Positions 32,085 through 40,937 of a DNA stretch of 64,000 bases are shown here, in pieces. Source of the DNA: RGIG5299 sp045588575 (GTDB taxonomy: Bacteria; Bacillota; Clostridia; Oscillospirales; RGIG5299); the NCBI GenBank assembly GCA_045588575.1, contig JAZNEJ010000008.1, forward strand, positions 124,001 through 188,000, read 5' to 3'. Position numbers and translations under genes: made by a program. The notes beneath the pieces are model-generated. The model saw only the letters and a list, made by a program, of their open reading frames with translations. It was not told the DNA's origin and searched no databases. Every line of letters starts with the position of its first letter. The first letter of the stretch is position 1.

Positions 32085-33614
32085 TTATCTGTTCCAATAC
32101 TTTCTGTCGAGACTGCGATATTGAAGCGCTTCGGCAATATCGCTTTTTAAAACGCCGTTATGACCGTTTAAATCTGAAACGGTGAGCGCAATTTTTAAAA
32201 TTTTATCGTAAGAACGGGCTGTTAGGGCAAGCTTTTCGAAAACGGTTTTTAAAAAATCCTCGGTTTCCTTATCGAGCCTTGCCGCTTCGTGAAGAATTTG
32301 CCCCGAAAGATTTGCGTTTGAAAAAACTCCTGCCGCCGTTAAACGTTCTTTTCCTCTTTCTCTTGCTTCAATTACTCTTTTTCGAATTTCTGCCGAGCTT
32401 TCGGCTCTTGAAAGCGAGGAAAGCTCCTCAAATTCGGGCGCAGGCACCTCAACGTGAAGGTCTAGGCGGTCTAAAAGCGGCCCTGAAATTTTTTGCAAAT
32501 AATTAGAAACGGATGAAGAAGAGCAAACGCATTTTTTGGTGGGATGCCCAAAATATCCGCATCGGCACGGATTCATTGCCGCAACTATTAAAATATCGGA
32601 TGGGTAGGTAACCGTTACCGCCGCTCTTGAAACGGTTATTTTTCTATCCTCTAACGGTTGACGGAGCGATTCCAAGCTCGATTTTTGAAACTCGGGAAGC
32701 TCATCTAAAAACAAAACGCCGTTATGCGCAAGCGAAATTTCACCGGGACGCGGCACCGAGCCACCGCCCGTTAAGCCTGCCGTTGTTGCAGTGTGATGCG
32801 GTGAACGGAACGGTCTTTCGGTTATAATGGGCATTTTGGGGCTTAAAAGCCCCGCAACCGAATAAATTTTAGTGGTTTCGAGCGATTCCTCATAGCTTAT
32901 TGGCGGCAAAATCGTGGGAAGCCTTTTTGCAAGCATACTTTTGCCCGAGCCGGGAGGGCCGATAAGCAACACGTTATGTCCGCCCACGGCGGCAATTTCC
33001 ATTGCCCTTTTAGCCATATTCTGACCTTTAACGTCGGCAAAGTCGAGCCCTGCGTTTTCAGAGAAGGTGGGCATAAACGGTTGATGAACTATTTTTTTAA
33101 GCGGTTTTTTTCCCGAAACGTGAGAAACAACCTCTTTAACCGTTTCGGCACCGAGTGCGTTGGTTTCTTTAACGGCAGACGCCTCAAAAGCGTTTATTGC
33201 GGGAACTATAATTTCGTCAAATCCCAGTTCCTTTGCGGAAATAACCGAAGGAAGCACGCCCTTGGTTTTGCAAAGCTCGCCGTTTAACGAAAGCTCTCCC
33301 AAAACGGCGGTTTTTTCGCTTGCCTTCGCGCCCTGACCGCTTGCGATTATAAGCGCAAGACAAATTGCAAGGTCAAACGCCGAGCCTTCCTTTCGAAGAT
33401 AAGCCGGCGCCAAATTAACGGTTATTTTCCCTTCGGGGAAGAAATAGCCGCTGTTTATCATAGCAAAACGCACCCGTTCTTTAGATTCCTTAACGGTTGC
33501 GTCGGGCAATCCGACTATATCGAAGGATGATTTCCCTTCGGTGAAGTCGGCCTCTATTTTTACTTTATGACCGTTTATGCCGGTTAGACCAACAGACCAT
33601 ACGGTTGCATACAT
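32085..33614 (-). CDS. yifB: YifB/ComM family Mg-chelatase-like AAA+ ATPase
   Basis: A 509-residue protein. The N-terminal Lon-like/ChlI domain (GLPDATVKESKERVRFA) is followed by Walker A GPPGSGKSMLAKRLP (about 218-232) and Walker B GVLFLDELPEF. The C-terminal Mg-chelatase part is present, with SGPLLDRLDLHVEVP. In Haemophilus and others ComM helps branch migration during natural transformation; the Clostridial role is less clear. Adjacent to rsmA and apparently co-transcribed. Confidence 0.93.
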   Translation of the reverse strand: MYATVWSVGLTGINGHKVKIEADFTEGKSSFDIVGLPDATVKESKERVRFAMINSGYFFPEGKITVNLAPAYLRKEGSAFDLAICLALIIASGQGAKASEKTAVLGELSLNGELCKTKGVLPSVISAKELGFDEIIVPAINAFEASAVKETNALGAETVKEVVSHVSGKKPLKKIVHQPFMPTFSENAGLDFADVKGQNMAKRAMEIAAVGGHNVLLIGPPGSGKSMLAKRLPTILPPISYEESLETTKIYSVAGLLSPKMPIITERPFRSPHHTATTAGLTGGGSVPRPGEISLAHNGVLFLDELPEFQKSSLESLRQPLEDRKITVSRAAVTVTYPSDILIVAAMNPCRCGYFGHPTKKCVCSSSSVSNYLQKISGPLLDRLDLHVEVPAPEFEELSSLSRAESSAEIRKRVIEARERGKERLTAAGVFSNANLSGQILHEAARLDKETEDFLKTVFEKLALTARSYDKILKIALTVSDLNGHNGVLKSDIAEALQYRSLDRKYWNR

Positions 33615-33639
33615 AATAAAACGACCTTTTTAAACAAAA

Positions 33640-34128
33640 TCAGTAGCCGAATTTTGAGCCGAGAGAATCGTCTTTGTAAATCCAATCTCTAACGTCAACA
33701 ACGCTGTATTCGTCCTGCGTGTTTCTTATAACGACCTTGGTAATGCCCGCATTGATTATAAGACGCTTGCACATTGCGCAAGAGCTTGCGTTTTCAACGA
33801 GCTCGCCCGTTTTTGCATCTCTGCCAACGAGATAAAGCGTTGCGCCGAGCATTTCTTCTCTGGATGCGGCGATTATTGCGTTTGCTTCAGCGTGAACCGA
33901 GCGGCAAAGCTCGTATCTTTCGCCTCTTGCAACGTTTAATTTTTCACGAATGCACTCACCGAGGTCTATGCAGTTTTTTCTGCCTCTGGGAGCGCCGGTG
34001 TAGCCGGTTGAAATAATGCTATCGTTTTTAACGATTATTGCGCCGAAGTTTCTGCGAAGACAAGTGCCTCTTTCAAGCACCGTTTCGGCAATGTCGAGAT
34101 AGTAGTTTTCTTTGTCGCGTCTTTCCAA
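33640..34128 (-). CDS. dCMP deaminase-like zinc deaminase (ComEB type)
   Basis: A 162-residue deaminase: the first zinc ligand is in SVHAEANAI and the pair in SSCAMCKRLI. The N-terminal RRNFGAIIVKNDSIISTGYTGAPRG is typical of deoxycytidylate deaminases, which make dUMP. The start is TTG 34128, giving MERRDKENYYLDIAE; AAAGGAC lies 9 bases upstream, while the GTG at 34137 abuts it. It sits between yifB and the zinc-ribbon gene on the same strand. Confidence 0.9.
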   Translation of the reverse strand: MERRDKENYYLDIAETVLERGTCLRRNFGAIIVKNDSIISTGYTGAPRGRKNCIDLGECIREKLNVARGERYELCRSVHAEANAIIAASREEMLGATLYLVGRDAKTGELVENASSCAMCKRLIINAGITKVVIRNTQDEYSVVDVRDWIYKDDSLGSKFGY

Positions 34129-34153
34129 AATGAACACGTCCTTTTCTTTATTT

Positions 34154-35278
34154 TTATATTAAATCCGAATGTAAAACCGTAACTTCACCGTTTAAGGTGA
34201 TGCGGAAAACGCCGTAACGAGAGCTGTTCTCTCCTTGTTGCTCAACGGTGAGCCAAATATATTTTTTATCGGCATCAAACGATAAAACCTTTAAATTTTC
34301 ATAGCCCTGAAGAGAATAGAAGCTGTTAAGCGCTCCGTTTTTTAAGTTAACCTTTCCTATTGCAAGATTTCCCTCGGAAAGAATTAAGCCGTAAACGTTA
34401 TTTGAGCAAACTGCGGCACGACTAAGCTCAACCGAATATTCGTTATTATCGCGCGAGTTTATGAGCTTAACCTTAACTTCTGTGTCTTTAAACAGCATAA
34501 CGCCGTTTTCTTTAAAGAAATTAACACCCAAAACCTTCTTTTCGGGCTCGTTTTCAAAAATAAGCGTTATTTCCTGCTTGGCTATATCGTAGCAGTAAAG
34601 CTTATCGGCTTTTAAAGCGTAAATGCAGCCCTTTGCAAAATAAAGCTCCGAAACGGGATTTCTATCGTTATAAATCAAGGTAACCAAGCTATCGTTTTTG
34701 CCGTTTAAATCGCACTTTTTAAGCTGTGAAGGATTGTTTTCGTCTACGTAATAAATTAAGCCGTTTGCAATTACCGCGGCGTTTACACCCTCTTTAACAA
34801 GCTGCTTGTTTTTGGAATCCGAAAGGGTAAAATCACTTTTATAAAGCGTTGCGTTTGAAATATAGTAAATTTCATTTCCGAAAAGAGCAAACGGTATGGG
34901 CTTGCCCTCTTTTAAATAAAGCGAGCCTTGGGTTTCCTCGGTTGCGAGATTATATGAAACGAAATTAACGCCCGAATTATAAAATACGTTATCGCCTATT
35001 GCCTTGGGAGAAACGGAAAAATTTGCATTTTTCGGCGCAAGCTCTCCAAAAAGGAAAACGAAAAAGCCCAAAAGAGCAAAAACCGAAACGATTGCAAGCG
35101 TTAAAAAAAGCTTGAATTTCTTATTTTGAGGCGCTTGATTAACCTCTTCGTTAATCACCGTTTCGTTTTCGGGCTTAATAACCTCATCAGGCGGCAAAAG
35201 AGCCGTTGTTTCGGTTCCGCAATGCGAGCACACAACGTCGAATTCTTTTAACTCTTTTCCGCATTTAGCGCATTTCAT
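34154..35278 (-). CDS. Zinc-ribbon, single-TM protein with a beta-propeller-like outer domain
   Basis: A 374-residue protein of unknown function. CAKCGKEL...CSHCGTET forms an N-terminal zinc ribbon; residues about 55-78 (LFLTLAIVSVFALLGFFVFLF) are one membrane segment, so the ribbon is cytoplasmic and about 290 residues lie outside. The outer part has repeated blocks with IYYISN, LIYYVDENN and IYALKADKLYCYD, as in DUF5050/propeller-like domains. The start is ATG 35278 after TTGGAGG. It has its own promoter. Confidence 0.78.
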   Translation of the reverse strand: MKCAKCGKELKEFDVVCSHCGTETTALLPPDEVIKPENETVINEEVNQAPQNKKFKLFLTLAIVSVFALLGFFVFLFGELAPKNANFSVSPKAIGDNVFYNSGVNFVSYNLATEETQGSLYLKEGKPIPFALFGNEIYYISNATLYKSDFTLSDSKNKQLVKEGVNAAVIANGLIYYVDENNPSQLKKCDLNGKNDSLVTLIYNDRNPVSELYFAKGCIYALKADKLYCYDIAKQEITLIFENEPEKKVLGVNFFKENGVMLFKDTEVKVKLINSRDNNEYSVELSRAAVCSNNVYGLILSEGNLAIGKVNLKNGALNSFYSLQGYENLKVLSFDADKKYIWLTVEQQGENSSRYGVFRITLNGEVTVLHSDLI

Positions 35279-35311
35279 TTTAAAATCCTCCAAAAAAACT
35301 TATATATATTT

Positions 35312-35340
35312 ATTATACAATACACCTAAATATAAATCAA
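35312..35340 (-). promoter_or_regulatory. Promoter of the zinc-ribbon protein gene
   Basis: TTGATT (35340-35335), 17 bases, and TATAAT (35317-35312) on the minus strand. Confidence 0.7.
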
Positions 35341-35411
35341 GAAAAAAACTTAAAATCGCAAAAAAGAGCAACATAACATAAAATAATAATAAAACAATCG
35401 GAGGAAGATAT

Positions 35412-36092
35412 ATGACAACGGTTTTGGTATATAACAATGCAACCAGCAGAATTGAAAGATATTACAAGGAAGAAAACGAGCCTATGCCCTACACCTCAAA
35501 CCGCTATTTAACGGTGGGTGAATTCAGGGGAAGCTCAAAGGCAAGAATAATTTGGACCGACAGACGTTATATGGAAACCTTTAACGCTTTCAGGCGCTAT
35601 TACGGCAAAATTATTCCCGTGGGTTACGCTTTCAAAAGAATTTGGGAGGGCGGCCACGGAAAGCAAAGCCAACACTATGCGGGCGGCTCGTTTGACTGCG
35701 GTCAAACGTTAAGTGCCGCGGCGCGACGTCAGCTTTGGAACGCCGCCAAAAATTTCGGCAGATGGAGTTACGTTGAGCCGCAAAGCTTAACGCCGAGCTG
35801 GGTACATTTTGATAAGCGTCTTTCACCGCCCGCCTGCTCTACCGGCGGATATATAAGAGTTTCCTACGGCTCACGGGGAGTTTACGTACTTATTTTGCAA
35901 GACGCTCTTAACGCCTTGGGCTTTACCGGCAGCGGCTTAGACGGCATTTTCGGACAAAGAACGCTTAACGCTTTAAGAAGCTTTCAGCGCCAAAACGGTC
36001 TTGCGGTTGACGGCATTTGCGGCTGTCAGAGCTGGCGAAGCATTACAAATCAGGTTGTGGGAATTGGCAAAACCCCAACCGTTATAGACTAG
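35412..36092 (+). CDS. M15-like peptidase with peptidoglycan-binding domain
   Basis: A 226-residue protein. The N-terminal half has SQHYAGGSFDCGQ, the SxHxxGxxxD zinc pattern of M15/DacB-like D,D-peptidases, and SWVHFDKR with the last His. The C-terminal part (about 145-218) is a PG_binding_1 domain: YGSRGVYVLILQDALNALG and DGIFGQRTLNALRSFQRQNG. No signal peptide is present although the target, peptidoglycan, lies outside; release by mother-cell lysis or action on the forespore cortex is possible in a spore former, but this is inference. The upstream region lacks a clear SigA -35. GGAGG start. Confidence 0.8.
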   Translation: MTTVLVYNNATSRIERYYKEENEPMPYTSNRYLTVGEFRGSSKARIIWTDRRYMETFNAFRRYYGKIIPVGYAFKRIWEGGHGKQSQHYAGGSFDCGQTLSAAARRQLWNAAKNFGRWSYVEPQSLTPSWVHFDKRLSPPACSTGGYIRVSYGSRGVYVLILQDALNALGFTGSGLDGIFGQRTLNALRSFQRQNGLAVDGICGCQSWRSITNQVVGIGKTPTVID

Positions 36093-36120
36093 CCCCATAT
36101 ATTTTCGGCACGCTTTTCTT

Positions 36121-36160
36121 TAAAAAGAAGAGGCACAAGCCCAAAGGGCTTGTGCCTTAA
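36121..36160 (-). terminator. Hairpin terminator of the upp operon
   Basis: A 12-bp perfect stem, AGGCACAAGCCC/GGGCTTGTGCCT, with an AAA loop; on the minus strand CTTCTTTTT follows. Confidence 0.8.
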
Positions 36161-36176
36161 TAATTTAAAAATAAAA

Positions 36177-36812
36177 TTATTTCGTGCCGAAAATTCTGTC
36201 GCCTGCATCGCCAAGACCGGGGACTATGTAGCCGTGGTCGTTTAAGCAATCATCGATATCGGCGCAGTAAAGCTGAATGTCGGGGTGGTCGCCGATTAAG
36301 CGCTCAATGCCCTCGGGAGCTGCGAGAATACAAAGGAACTTAATTTTCTTTGCACCGTAGTTTTTAAGGAACTGAACGGCAGCCGATGCGCTTCCGCCCG
36401 TTGCAAGCATGGGGTCTAAAAGCAAAACGTCTCTTTCCGCAATGTCGGAAGGAAGCTTGCAGTAATATTCAACGGGAGCGAGCGATTCGGGGTCGCGGTA
36501 AAGGCCTATATGTCCTACCTTTGCCGAGGGAATGAGGCCTATGAGTGAATCGGTCATTCCGAGACCTGCTCTTAAAATGGGAACGAGAGCAAGCTTTTTG
36601 CCCGAAAGAACCTTGGCGTGCTTTATTCCAACGGGAGTTTCAACGTCCTTATCGGCAAGAGCCAAATCTCTGGTTGCTTCGTAGCCCAAAAGAAGAGAAA
36701 TTTCGCCGATAAGCTCTCTGAATTCTTTAACGCTTGTGTCTTTATTTCTTAAAATTGCAAGCTTGTGCTGTACCAACGGGTGTTTTACGTGCATTACGTT
36801 TTTCATTTCCAT
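36177..36812 (-). CDS. upp: Uracil phosphoribosyltransferase
   Basis: A 211-residue enzyme that makes UMP from uracil and PRPP. It has LVPILRAGLGM and the PRPP loop LLLDPMLATGGSA, and ends with GYIVPGLGDAGDRIFGTK, the uracil-binding flap and C-terminus of the family. Full length. Last gene of the long minus-strand operon, 23 bases after rpiB. Confidence 0.96.
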   Translation of the reverse strand: MEMKNVMHVKHPLVQHKLAILRNKDTSVKEFRELIGEISLLLGYEATRDLALADKDVETPVGIKHAKVLSGKKLALVPILRAGLGMTDSLIGLIPSAKVGHIGLYRDPESLAPVEYYCKLPSDIAERDVLLLDPMLATGGSASAAVQFLKNYGAKKIKFLCILAAPEGIERLIGDHPDIQLYCADIDDCLNDHGYIVPGLGDAGDRIFGTK

Positions 36813-36835
36813 TTTACATTACCTCTTAACAATTT

Positions 36836-37273
36836 TTATTTTTCTTCGTAATCGGAAATCATATCAATTCTCTTTTGATGTCTGCCGCCCTCGAAGGGAG
36901 TATCTAAGAAGAGGTCGACCATATCGCATGCAAGACCGGGGCCAACAACTCTGCCGCCCATGCAAAGAACGTTTGCATCGTTATGCATTCTGGTAAATCT
37001 TGCGGAGAAGGTGTCTGAACAGCAAGCCGCTCTAACGCCCTTAACCTTATTTGCTGCCATTGAAATACCAATGCCGGTTCCGCAAACCAAAATGCCAAGC
37101 TCGCATTCGCCTTTTGCAACCGCTTCGCCTACTTTAAATCCGTAGGTGGGGTAATCAACCGATGCCTCTGAAAGAGTTCCGTAGTCCTTGTATTCGATGT
37201 TTCTTTCATCGAGATGCTTTTTAATTGCTTCTTTTAAAGTAAATCCGCCGTGGTCGCTGCCTATTGCTATCAT
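36836..37273 (-). CDS. rpiB: Ribose-5-phosphate isomerase B
   Basis: A 145-residue RpiB/LacAB enzyme with AIGSDHGGFTLKE at the start and the active-site CGTGIGISMAANKVKGVRAA carrying the catalytic Cys. It interconverts ribose-5-phosphate and ribulose-5-phosphate, and so with upp links to PRPP and nucleotide supply. Start ATG, with AAAGGAG 10-11 bases upstream. Confidence 0.95.
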   Translation of the reverse strand: MIAIGSDHGGFTLKEAIKKHLDERNIEYKDYGTLSEASVDYPTYGFKVGEAVAKGECELGILVCGTGIGISMAANKVKGVRAACCSDTFSARFTRMHNDANVLCMGGRVVGPGLACDMVDLFLDTPFEGGRHQKRIDMISDYEEK

Positions 37274-37317
37274 TTTTCATTGCTCCTTTTTATATTTTTA
37301 TACTCATTGTATAATTT

Positions 37318-38031
37318 TTAATATTTTGCGTGCTCCGCCTGTTTTCTTTCAAGGTCAAGCTGCGCCTGCTCCGCCTGTGAAAGACCTAAATAAAACGGCG
37401 CGAGGCTTTCGGCGGGAATCGCCGTTTTTGTTGCCGCAATTCTGCAAACGTTTTCGGCATCGGTAAAAAGATTTTCCGAAAGAATAAAAACGTTTGAAAA
37501 TTCGGGCTTGTTTTCTTTTACGAGATTATAAAATTCCTCGGCGCCTTCGCCCGTAACCGCTATTTTAAGCGAAGTGCCAATTCTTTCTAAAATTTCCTCG
37601 TAACCGTAAAGAGAGTCCTCCCAAAGCTTGCCTGCGCCGCCGTAGAAATCAAAAAGCGAGCAGTAAAAGCGTTTGTTTCGGGCGCTCATAACCGATAACA
37701 CCAAATCGTGCGATTTTCTTGCGTTATAAGCCGCCGCAGTAATTGAAGAAACGCCGCAAGTGAGAATGTTTTTAGGCATTGCAAGACCTTTAACAACCGA
37801 AACGCCGATTCTAACGCCCGTAAACGAGCCCGGACCTGCGGTAACGCCTATTACCGAAATATCGTCAAGAGTGAGCTTTGCTTCTTTTAACACCTCGTCG
37901 ATAAGCGGCATAAGGGTTTCGGCGTGCCCCTTCGAGCTTGTGTTCATTTTTTTAGAAAGAGTAATATCGTAAACCTCGTCGTAAACTGCGGCCGAAACGG
38001 TTTTGCCTGCCGCATCTATTCCTAAAATCAT
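37318..38031 (-). CDS. tsaB: tRNA t6A synthesis subunit TsaB
   Basis: A 237-residue ASKHA-fold protein, with ILGIDAAGKTVSAAVYD and GVTAGPGSFTGVRIG. TsaB pairs with TsaD and TsaE to add threonylcarbamoyl to A37 of ANN-reading tRNAs. Its ATG overlaps the tsaE stop by four bases. TsaD is not in the window. Confidence 0.94.
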   Translation of the reverse strand: MILGIDAAGKTVSAAVYDEVYDITLSKKMNTSSKGHAETLMPLIDEVLKEAKLTLDDISVIGVTAGPGSFTGVRIGVSVVKGLAMPKNILTCGVSSITAAAYNARKSHDLVLSVMSARNKRFYCSLFDFYGGAGKLWEDSLYGYEEILERIGTSLKIAVTGEGAEEFYNLVKENKPEFSNVFILSENLFTDAENVCRIAATKTAIPAESLAPFYLGLSQAEQAQLDLERKQAEHAKY

Positions 38032-38480
38032 TTTTCTTTCCCCTTTCTTATTATAACAGTCCTCTCGTTGCCGTTTCCCGAAATTTCAACGGAAATTGCC
38101 TTTTCGGGAATTGCAAACGGAATGTTTTCCGACCATTCCGCCGCAATAATTGAATTTTCAGCGTCAACGTCGTAAAATCCTGTCATGTAAAGCTCGTTTT
38201 CACTGCTTATTCTGTAAAAATCGCAGTGCCAAACGGGAATTTCACATTCGTAAATATTTATTATTGAAAAGGTTGGACTGGTAACGAGCGGCGTTTTATC
38301 CTCGCCGCCGTATTTTTCGAAAATTCCTTTAACAAGTCCTCTTGCAAAAACCGTTTTGCCCGCACCGAGATTTCCTTTAAAGGCAATAAAATCGCCTTTT
38401 TTTATTTCTCCGCTTAAAACAAGCTGTTTTGCAATATTTTCGGTTTCAAGCGGAGTTTTCGTTTTGAAAATATATTCCAT
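38028..38480 (-). CDS. tsaE: tRNA t6A synthesis ATPase TsaE
   Basis: A 150-residue P-loop ATPase with FKGNLGAGKTVFARGL and a Walker B-like VWHCDFYR, both characteristic. It energises the TsaBD complex. It overlaps fhs by one base and tsaB by four, so all three are translated from one message. Confidence 0.94.
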   Translation of the reverse strand: MEYIFKTKTPLETENIAKQLVLSGEIKKGDFIAFKGNLGAGKTVFARGLVKGIFEKYGGEDKTPLVTSPTFSIINIYECEIPVWHCDFYRISSENELYMTGFYDVDAENSIIAAEWSENIPFAIPEKAISVEISGNGNERTVIIRKGKEK

Positions 38481-40162
38481 TAAAAGAGTCCCGTAATAGT
38501 GCCGTCCTCGGCTATGTCTATTTTTTCCGCAGCGGGAACTTTGGGAAGACCGGGCATTGTCATAATATCGCCGGTTAAAACAACGAGGAATCTTGCTCCG
38601 GAAAGAATTTTAATTCTCTTAACGTTTATTTTAAAGCCTTTAGGTCTGCCGAGCTTTTTCATATCGTCGGTGAGTGAATATTGGGTTTTTGCAACGCAAA
38701 TGTAGAAATCTTCAAAGCCGAGCTCTTTAATTTCAGCAAGATTTTTCTTTGCCTCGGCATCAAAAACAACGCCGTCGGCACCGTAAACTCTTTTTGCAAG
38801 CTTTTCAATTTTAACCTCTGCGGGCTCGTCAAGCTCGTAGGGATGGCAAAGCTTTTCAATTTCAGTGTTTTCGCAAACCTCGCAAACTCTTTTTGCAAGC
38901 TCAATGCCGCCCTCGCCGCCTTTGGTGAATACCTCGGCAACTGCGAAGGGAACGTTTTCTTCCTTACATATATCGGCTACTGCCTGAATTTCGGCATCGG
39001 TATCGCTGTAAAAACGGTTAATTGCTATAACGGGAGTTACGCCGTATGCCTTAATATTTGCAATATGTGCGCGAAGGTTTTCGGCACCTGCTTTAAGAGC
39101 CTCAACGTTTTCGAGGGTGAGATTTTCCTTTGCAATTCCGCCGTTATATTTAAACGAACGGCAGGTTGCAACGATAACGACGGTATCGGGTTTAAGGTCG
39201 GCAATGCGGCACTTAATATCGAGGAATTTTTCTGCGCCGAGGTCGGAGCCGAAGCCTGCCTCGGTAATGCAGTATTCACCGAGCTTTAACGCCGTTTTCG
39301 TGGCCGTAACGGAGTTACAGCCGTGCGCAATGTTCGCAAACGGACCGCCGTGAACGAAAGCGGGCACGTTTTCAAGCGTTTGAACGAGATTGGGCAAAAG
39401 CGCATCTTTTAAAAGAAGCGTCATTGCGCCCTCGGCCTTTAGGTCGCCGGCGAAAACGGGCTTGCCCTGATAGTTATATGCAACTAAAATAGAAGCAAGG
39501 CGCTTTTTCAAATCTTTAATATCGGAAGAAAGGCACAAAATTGCCATAATTTCCGATGCAACGGTAATTGAGAAATGCTCTTCTCTGGGCATTCCGTTAA
39601 CCTTGCCGCCAAGACCGACTATAACGTTGCGAAGCGCTCTGTCGTTTAAGTCTAAAACTCTGGGGAAAACAATTCTTCTGGGGTCTATTCCAAGCTCATT
39701 ACCCTGAGTTAAATGGTTATCGAGCATTGCGGAAAGAAGATTGTTTGCCGCAGTAATTGCATGCATATCTCCGGTAAAGTGAAGGTTGATGTCTTCCATA
39801 GGCACAACCTGCGAATAACCGCCGCCTGCCGCGCCGCCTTTAACTCCGAAAACGGGGCCGAGAGAGGGCTCGCGAAGAGCCAAAACAGATTTTTTACCAA
39901 TCTTTTTAAGAGCCTGAGCCAAGCCAACCGAAACGGTGGTTTTGCCCTCGCCTGCGGGGGTGGGGTTAACGGCAGTTACCAAAACGAGCTTGCCGTTTTT
40001 CTTATCTTTAAGTCTTTCACAAGCTTCAAGGCTTACTTTTGCTTTGTATTTTCCGTAGGGAATAAGCTCATCATCGGTTATTTCAAGTTGTTTTGCAATT
40101 TCGGTGATGGGAAGCATTTTCGCGCTCTGCGCAATTTCGATGTCAGTCAACATAATTTTCAT
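38480..40162 (-). CDS. fhs: Formate-tetrahydrofolate ligase
   Basis: A 560-residue enzyme making 10-formyl-THF from formate, THF and ATP. It has the ATP site TPAGEGKTT, REPSLGPVFGVKGGAAGGG, and LHFTGDMHAITAANN. Full length. In Clostridia it feeds one-carbon units and, where present, the methyl branch of the acetyl-CoA pathway. Its start lies inside the end of the preceding kinase-like gene (20-base overlap); AAAGGAAA precedes the ATG. Confidence 0.97.
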   Translation of the reverse strand: MKIMLTDIEIAQSAKMLPITEIAKQLEITDDELIPYGKYKAKVSLEACERLKDKKNGKLVLVTAVNPTPAGEGKTTVSVGLAQALKKIGKKSVLALREPSLGPVFGVKGGAAGGGYSQVVPMEDINLHFTGDMHAITAANNLLSAMLDNHLTQGNELGIDPRRIVFPRVLDLNDRALRNVIVGLGGKVNGMPREEHFSITVASEIMAILCLSSDIKDLKKRLASILVAYNYQGKPVFAGDLKAEGAMTLLLKDALLPNLVQTLENVPAFVHGGPFANIAHGCNSVTATKTALKLGEYCITEAGFGSDLGAEKFLDIKCRIADLKPDTVVIVATCRSFKYNGGIAKENLTLENVEALKAGAENLRAHIANIKAYGVTPVIAINRFYSDTDAEIQAVADICKEENVPFAVAEVFTKGGEGGIELAKRVCEVCENTEIEKLCHPYELDEPAEVKIEKLAKRVYGADGVVFDAEAKKNLAEIKELGFEDFYICVAKTQYSLTDDMKKLGRPKGFKINVKRIKILSGARFLVVLTGDIMTMPGLPKVPAAEKIDIAEDGTITGLF

Positions 40163-40937
40163 TTTCCTTTCTAAACTTTATTGCCAAAAGCTCATTTTCG
40201 GCAATCGTATCGGTTGCAACCATAAGCTTTTTGTTTTCTTTTAATACTTTTTTGGCAACGTTATATTTTTTGGGATGCTCTATTTTAATTTCAAAATCTT
40301 CTCCAACCTGATTAAAGGTTAAAACGTCTTTATGTGTTAAAACAAGCTCCTTTAACGTTGCAACGAAAAGAGCGGATTCGTCGATAAAAAATTCTTTATT
40401 TTTGTGAAGCTTTTCGGGCTCGCCGTTTAAAACGTCTATATATTCTTTTGAAAGAGTAAGGTTTTTTCTAACCACTTTAAGAACAAAGTTTTCTTCGTTT
40501 TCCGAAATTTCGGAATAAAGAGCGCCGCCGTTTTCAAACATTGCGGCATAAGATAACGTCATAAACACCGTTTCGGTGAATTGAAGCCTATCGCAAACAA
40601 TTTCCGCAAAGCATTCTTTAAGGTCAATTTTATAGGTAAACCCAATCTTTTTTATCTCCGAGCATTTAACAGCCTCGCCGAAAAGCTCCTCGAAAAAGGT
40701 CGTGCAATTAAGAGAAGTGGGGAAAAAGCCCAAAATTCCGCGAAAAACCGCGCTTCTGAAGGTAAATCTTTTAATAACTGCCTTGCAGGCGTTTAATTTT
40801 TCTTTCAGCTCCGATTTTTCGGCTTCCGTTTGAGCATCTTTAATTTTTTCCGAAATGCTTTCCATTATGCTAACCGAGGAATTAAGAAAAGCGTCTTCCG
40901 CTTGGCCGAAAAGAACAGTTGATATACTTTTTTTCAT
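40143..40937 (-). CDS. Kinase-like partner of the Spo0A-like regulator, function unknown
   Basis: A 264-residue soluble protein with no clear family match by eye. It has a helical N-terminal part with an acidic coiled segment (IKDAQTEAEKSELKEKLNA, about 33-51), then CDRLQFTETVFMTLSYAAMFENGG, which sits like the N-box of histidine kinases (DRLQ..x.NLxxNAxxFTxxGG) but lacks the Asn residues, and no clear G1/G2 ATP motifs. It may be a degenerate GHKL protein that acts by protein contact. It overlaps the Spo0A-like gene by four bases (ATGA) and fhs by 20, so its synthesis is tied to both. Assignment is inference. Confidence 0.6.
   Translation of the reverse strand: MKKSISTVLFGQAEDAFLNSSVSIMESISEKIKDAQTEAEKSELKEKLNACKAVIKRFTFRSAVFRGILGFFPTSLNCTTFFEELFGEAVKCSEIKKIGFTYKIDLKECFAEIVCDRLQFTETVFMTLSYAAMFENGGALYSEISENEENFVLKVVRKNLTLSKEYIDVLNGEPEKLHKNKEFFIDESALFVATLKELVLTHKDVLTFNQVGEDFEIKIEHPKKYNVAKKVLKENKKLMVATDTIAENELLAIKFRKENENYVD

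Noticed and set aside
31214..32137. Extended RsmA start inside yifB
   Set aside because: The extra 18 residues are unlike RsmA; ATG 32083, one base after the yifB stop, gives the normal N-terminus.
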